This document shows, piece after piece, positions 62,256 through 64,000 of a stretch of DNA of 64,000 bases; position 1 is the first letter of the stretch, and each line of letters begins with the position of its first letter. This stretch comes from Mansonella perstans. Taxonomy: Eukaryota > Nematoda > Chromadorea > Rhabditida > Onchocercidae. The notes beneath the pieces are model-generated. The model was not told where the DNA came from. It made no database searches and saw only the letters and a program-made list of their open reading frames with translations. Location of the stretch: positions 248,001 through 312,000 of the forward strand of contig JBAMDO010000576.1 in NCBI GenBank assembly GCA_037074765.1, read 5' to 3'. The position numbers were made by a program, and so were the translations under genes.

Positions 62256-62284
62256 GCAGGTCAAGGATATTCTTGACCGGCTGC
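62256..62284. other. Hairpin-forming inverted repeat
   Basis: GGTCAAG-GATATT-CTTGACC is a perfect 7-bp stem with a 6-base loop. After a 2-base bulge it extends by GCAG pairing with CTGC. It is GC-richer than its surroundings. Confidence 0.6.
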
Positions 62285-63341
62285 TTCAGATAGTCAGAAA
62301 TGTAGTAGATTGGTAGTAGAAGCATTACTAAGTTATTATATTCAAGAACAAGAAATTTCCTGATTATTTTTTTTAGGACTATTTTTATCAATTCTAAAAA
62401 TGTTCTTGAAATCTCACTTTAGTTCTTTCTGATTTCTGATTCTTCCATTTCCATCCTTCTTATCAATTGTTGAAATTCTTCAACCATTTCTTCGATATTT
62501 TATACGATAATATAAAATCATTTTCTAACATTACTATTCTTTTTAAGTATTATTGTAAAATAGTCATTTTCCTTTATGCAAATTAGTAAAATGCATTGAA
62601 ATTTGATGTTGTGTGATTATTAGTAATATATTGCCATACTACAGAGCGGTGACGTTAATAAAAGTTTGTAAATCTCGAAAGGATTGTTGCTGGTAGCATC
62701 AGATGGAATGAAACGAATGCTGAGCGAAAACGTAGAAGTTTCCGAAATGAATCAAAAAGTACATTAAGCATGAGTTAACTTTAGAAATAAATTTGCTGTA
62801 ATGTTAAGAATTAAGGCATTGAAGATGAAAATATAACATAAGATGAAGAGGGGAAACTAAAAGATGATAGAATGAGCAAAATAGTATTATAGTTGAGATC
62901 TGGGAAATTGCTAGGAACTTTTTTTTTTTCTTTATAATTCATATTTGTTTTTTAAATATGTAATTTTATATGGGAAATATTGTAAAAGATTTATTTAAGG
63001 AATGTTGTTACAAATAGTCTAAAAAGATTGTAACTATGTGGTATGCTTCCTTTTTAAAATGTACCAAATGATGTGAGATTCGTGATTCTATTTGCAAATG
63101 ATTGATATAAATGGACAAACTAAACAAGAAGCTAGGGCTTGAATTTATATATAATTGAAATTATATGTGGCTAATATCTAAATAAATTTAAAAAATAAAT
63201 TTGAACCTTATTGTGACCGGCAAAGGAATATTATTACAAGCATTAAAATAACCATAAATGTTAAGATTATGTTCTTCATTTTCATCATGTTGCAGTAGTT
63301 ATTTGATTCATTTCAAATTAGTTAGTACCGAAAAATATTAC

Positions 63342-63343
63342 AG
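63342..63343 (+). promoter_or_regulatory. Candidate trans-splice acceptor, saps-1
   Basis: AATATTACAG ends at 63343, three bases before the ATG at 63347, as expected for a spliced-leader acceptor. Confidence 0.5.
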
Positions 63344-63346
63344 AAT

Positions 63347-63969
63347 ATGTTTTGGTCGAGTGATCTGGCTGCTTCTATGAATAAACTAGATGAATTGCTG
63401 AAGAATGATACCGCAACACTAGCAGATTTATTGGAAGATGATTATACGATACAGGAAATTCGTAATCGCAATCATCAGCTCATTAAATTGTATGTTTAAA
63501 TTGACATTTTGGATTCTGCAATCACTACTTGTATTGTCTAGCGATAGAATTCCTGATCATTTGACATCGCATATTTTGGTGGATGAGTTCATGATATAAT
63601 CCTCAAATTTAGCAGTTTAATATATTCGAGGCATTGCCAGGAACATTTAAAAGCAATTTAGGAATGTCTGCGGAGCCTTTGTTATTCATAATTGTGTCGT
63701 AGCTTGATGATACATTTTAAGAACCATATTCGCCTTCACAATAGTGGTTAGGTATTATAATATTAGGTATTATATGTTCTGTCATGTCTCATCAGAGTAC
63801 TAGTGACACTATGCACAGCAAAGTTTAAGAAAAGCTTTCAATTTTTATGAATTTTGCGGCTCAGTCTCTTTATTTATAGCTTAACAAGGCAGGAAATAAT
63901 GGCACAAATGATCAAAGGTGCATTAGAACCAGAAATCGATGAAACATTACCACTCAAAGAACAATACAA
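63347..63969 (+). CDS. saps-1: SAPS-domain PP6 regulatory subunit (PPP6R), N-terminal part
   Basis: Exons 63347-63489 and 63880-63969; the gene continues beyond the window (open phase at 63969, donor GTACTT). SAPS proteins bind the protein phosphatase 6 catalytic subunit and direct it to substrates. The first 77 residues match the conserved SAPS start: MFWSSDLAASMNKLDELLKN, then ADLLEDDYTIQEIRNRNHQL, then KFLTRQEIMAQMIKGAL, comparable to the MFW....VDKLLDKE...L.ELMDEDD.LQE pattern of the family. The short first exon, the ATG directly behind an acceptor and the matching phase make the start secure. The phosphatase-binding helical repeats are outside the window. Confidence 0.88.
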
Positions 63970-64000
63970 GTACTTTTTTGGTTCTTTCTTTTTGTTCTTA

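Larger units (their letters stand above)
61644..63346. other. Divergent promoter region, UTP3 / saps-1
   Basis: About 1.7 kb between two start codons facing away from each other. Apart from the hairpin at 62256-62284 and T/A runs, nothing is recognisable; promoters for both genes should be here. Confidence 0.6.

Noticed and set aside
1..64000. tRNA, rRNA, SL RNA or snRNA genes
   Set aside because: Read for T-arm motifs, the SL1 leader with a downstream donor, and snRNA motifs. The only SL1 matches are in the LTRs, and those lack the SL RNA body and splice donor.
1..64000. Wolbachia or other bacterial insert
   Set aside because: No long intron-free bacterial-type frames; the only long uninterrupted frame is the retrotransposon gag.

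Overview
The window is nuclear DNA from a nematode, most likely a filarial or other spirurid worm. It is AT-rich and its genes are cut into many short exons by small introns with the nematode acceptor TTTTCAG. Several start codons sit directly behind an acceptor-like AG, as expected for spliced-leader trans-splicing. The gene set is nematode (cuticlin-type ZP protein, TWK potassium channel, MEL-11/MYPT, SMG-8, SAPS/PPP6R, UTP3/SAS10, TOP2). I see no bacterial or Wolbachia-like insert. All exon models below were built by hand from splice signals and reading phase.

Layout. 1-5314 (+): 3' part of DNA topoisomerase II, including the catalytic tyrosine exon. 5315-10906: intergenic, with a small gag relic of the Bel/Pao element found further on. 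10907-21529 (+): a ten-exon ZP-domain cuticlin-like gene whose seventh intron holds a 3.5-kb Bel/Pao LTR retrotransposon (15781-19306, antisense, 5-bp target duplication). That element keeps gag, zinc knuckles and protease, has lost reverse transcriptase and integrase core, and carries two spliced-leader-1-like 22-mers in each LTR. 23022-30408 (-): complete smg-8 (20 exons). 32648-37697 (-): a two-pore potassium channel whose frame runs through 13 exons into two fibronectin type III domains. 37698-45104: a long intergenic stretch with minisatellites and one uncertain small secreted-protein candidate. 45105-57267 (+): mel-11/MYPT with two alternative last exons. 58745-61635 (-): UTP3/SAS10. 63347-end (+): the start of a SAPS/PPP6R gene.

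How they fit together. The genes are unrelated housekeeping, cuticle and signalling genes and no operon is evident. cuticlin/smg-8 and mel-11/UTP3 are convergent pairs; UTP3/saps-1 is a divergent pair sharing about 1.7 kb. The most interesting points are the spliced-leader sequences built into the retrotransposon LTR, the potassium channel-FN3 fusion, and the duplicated leucine-zipper terminal exons of mel-11.
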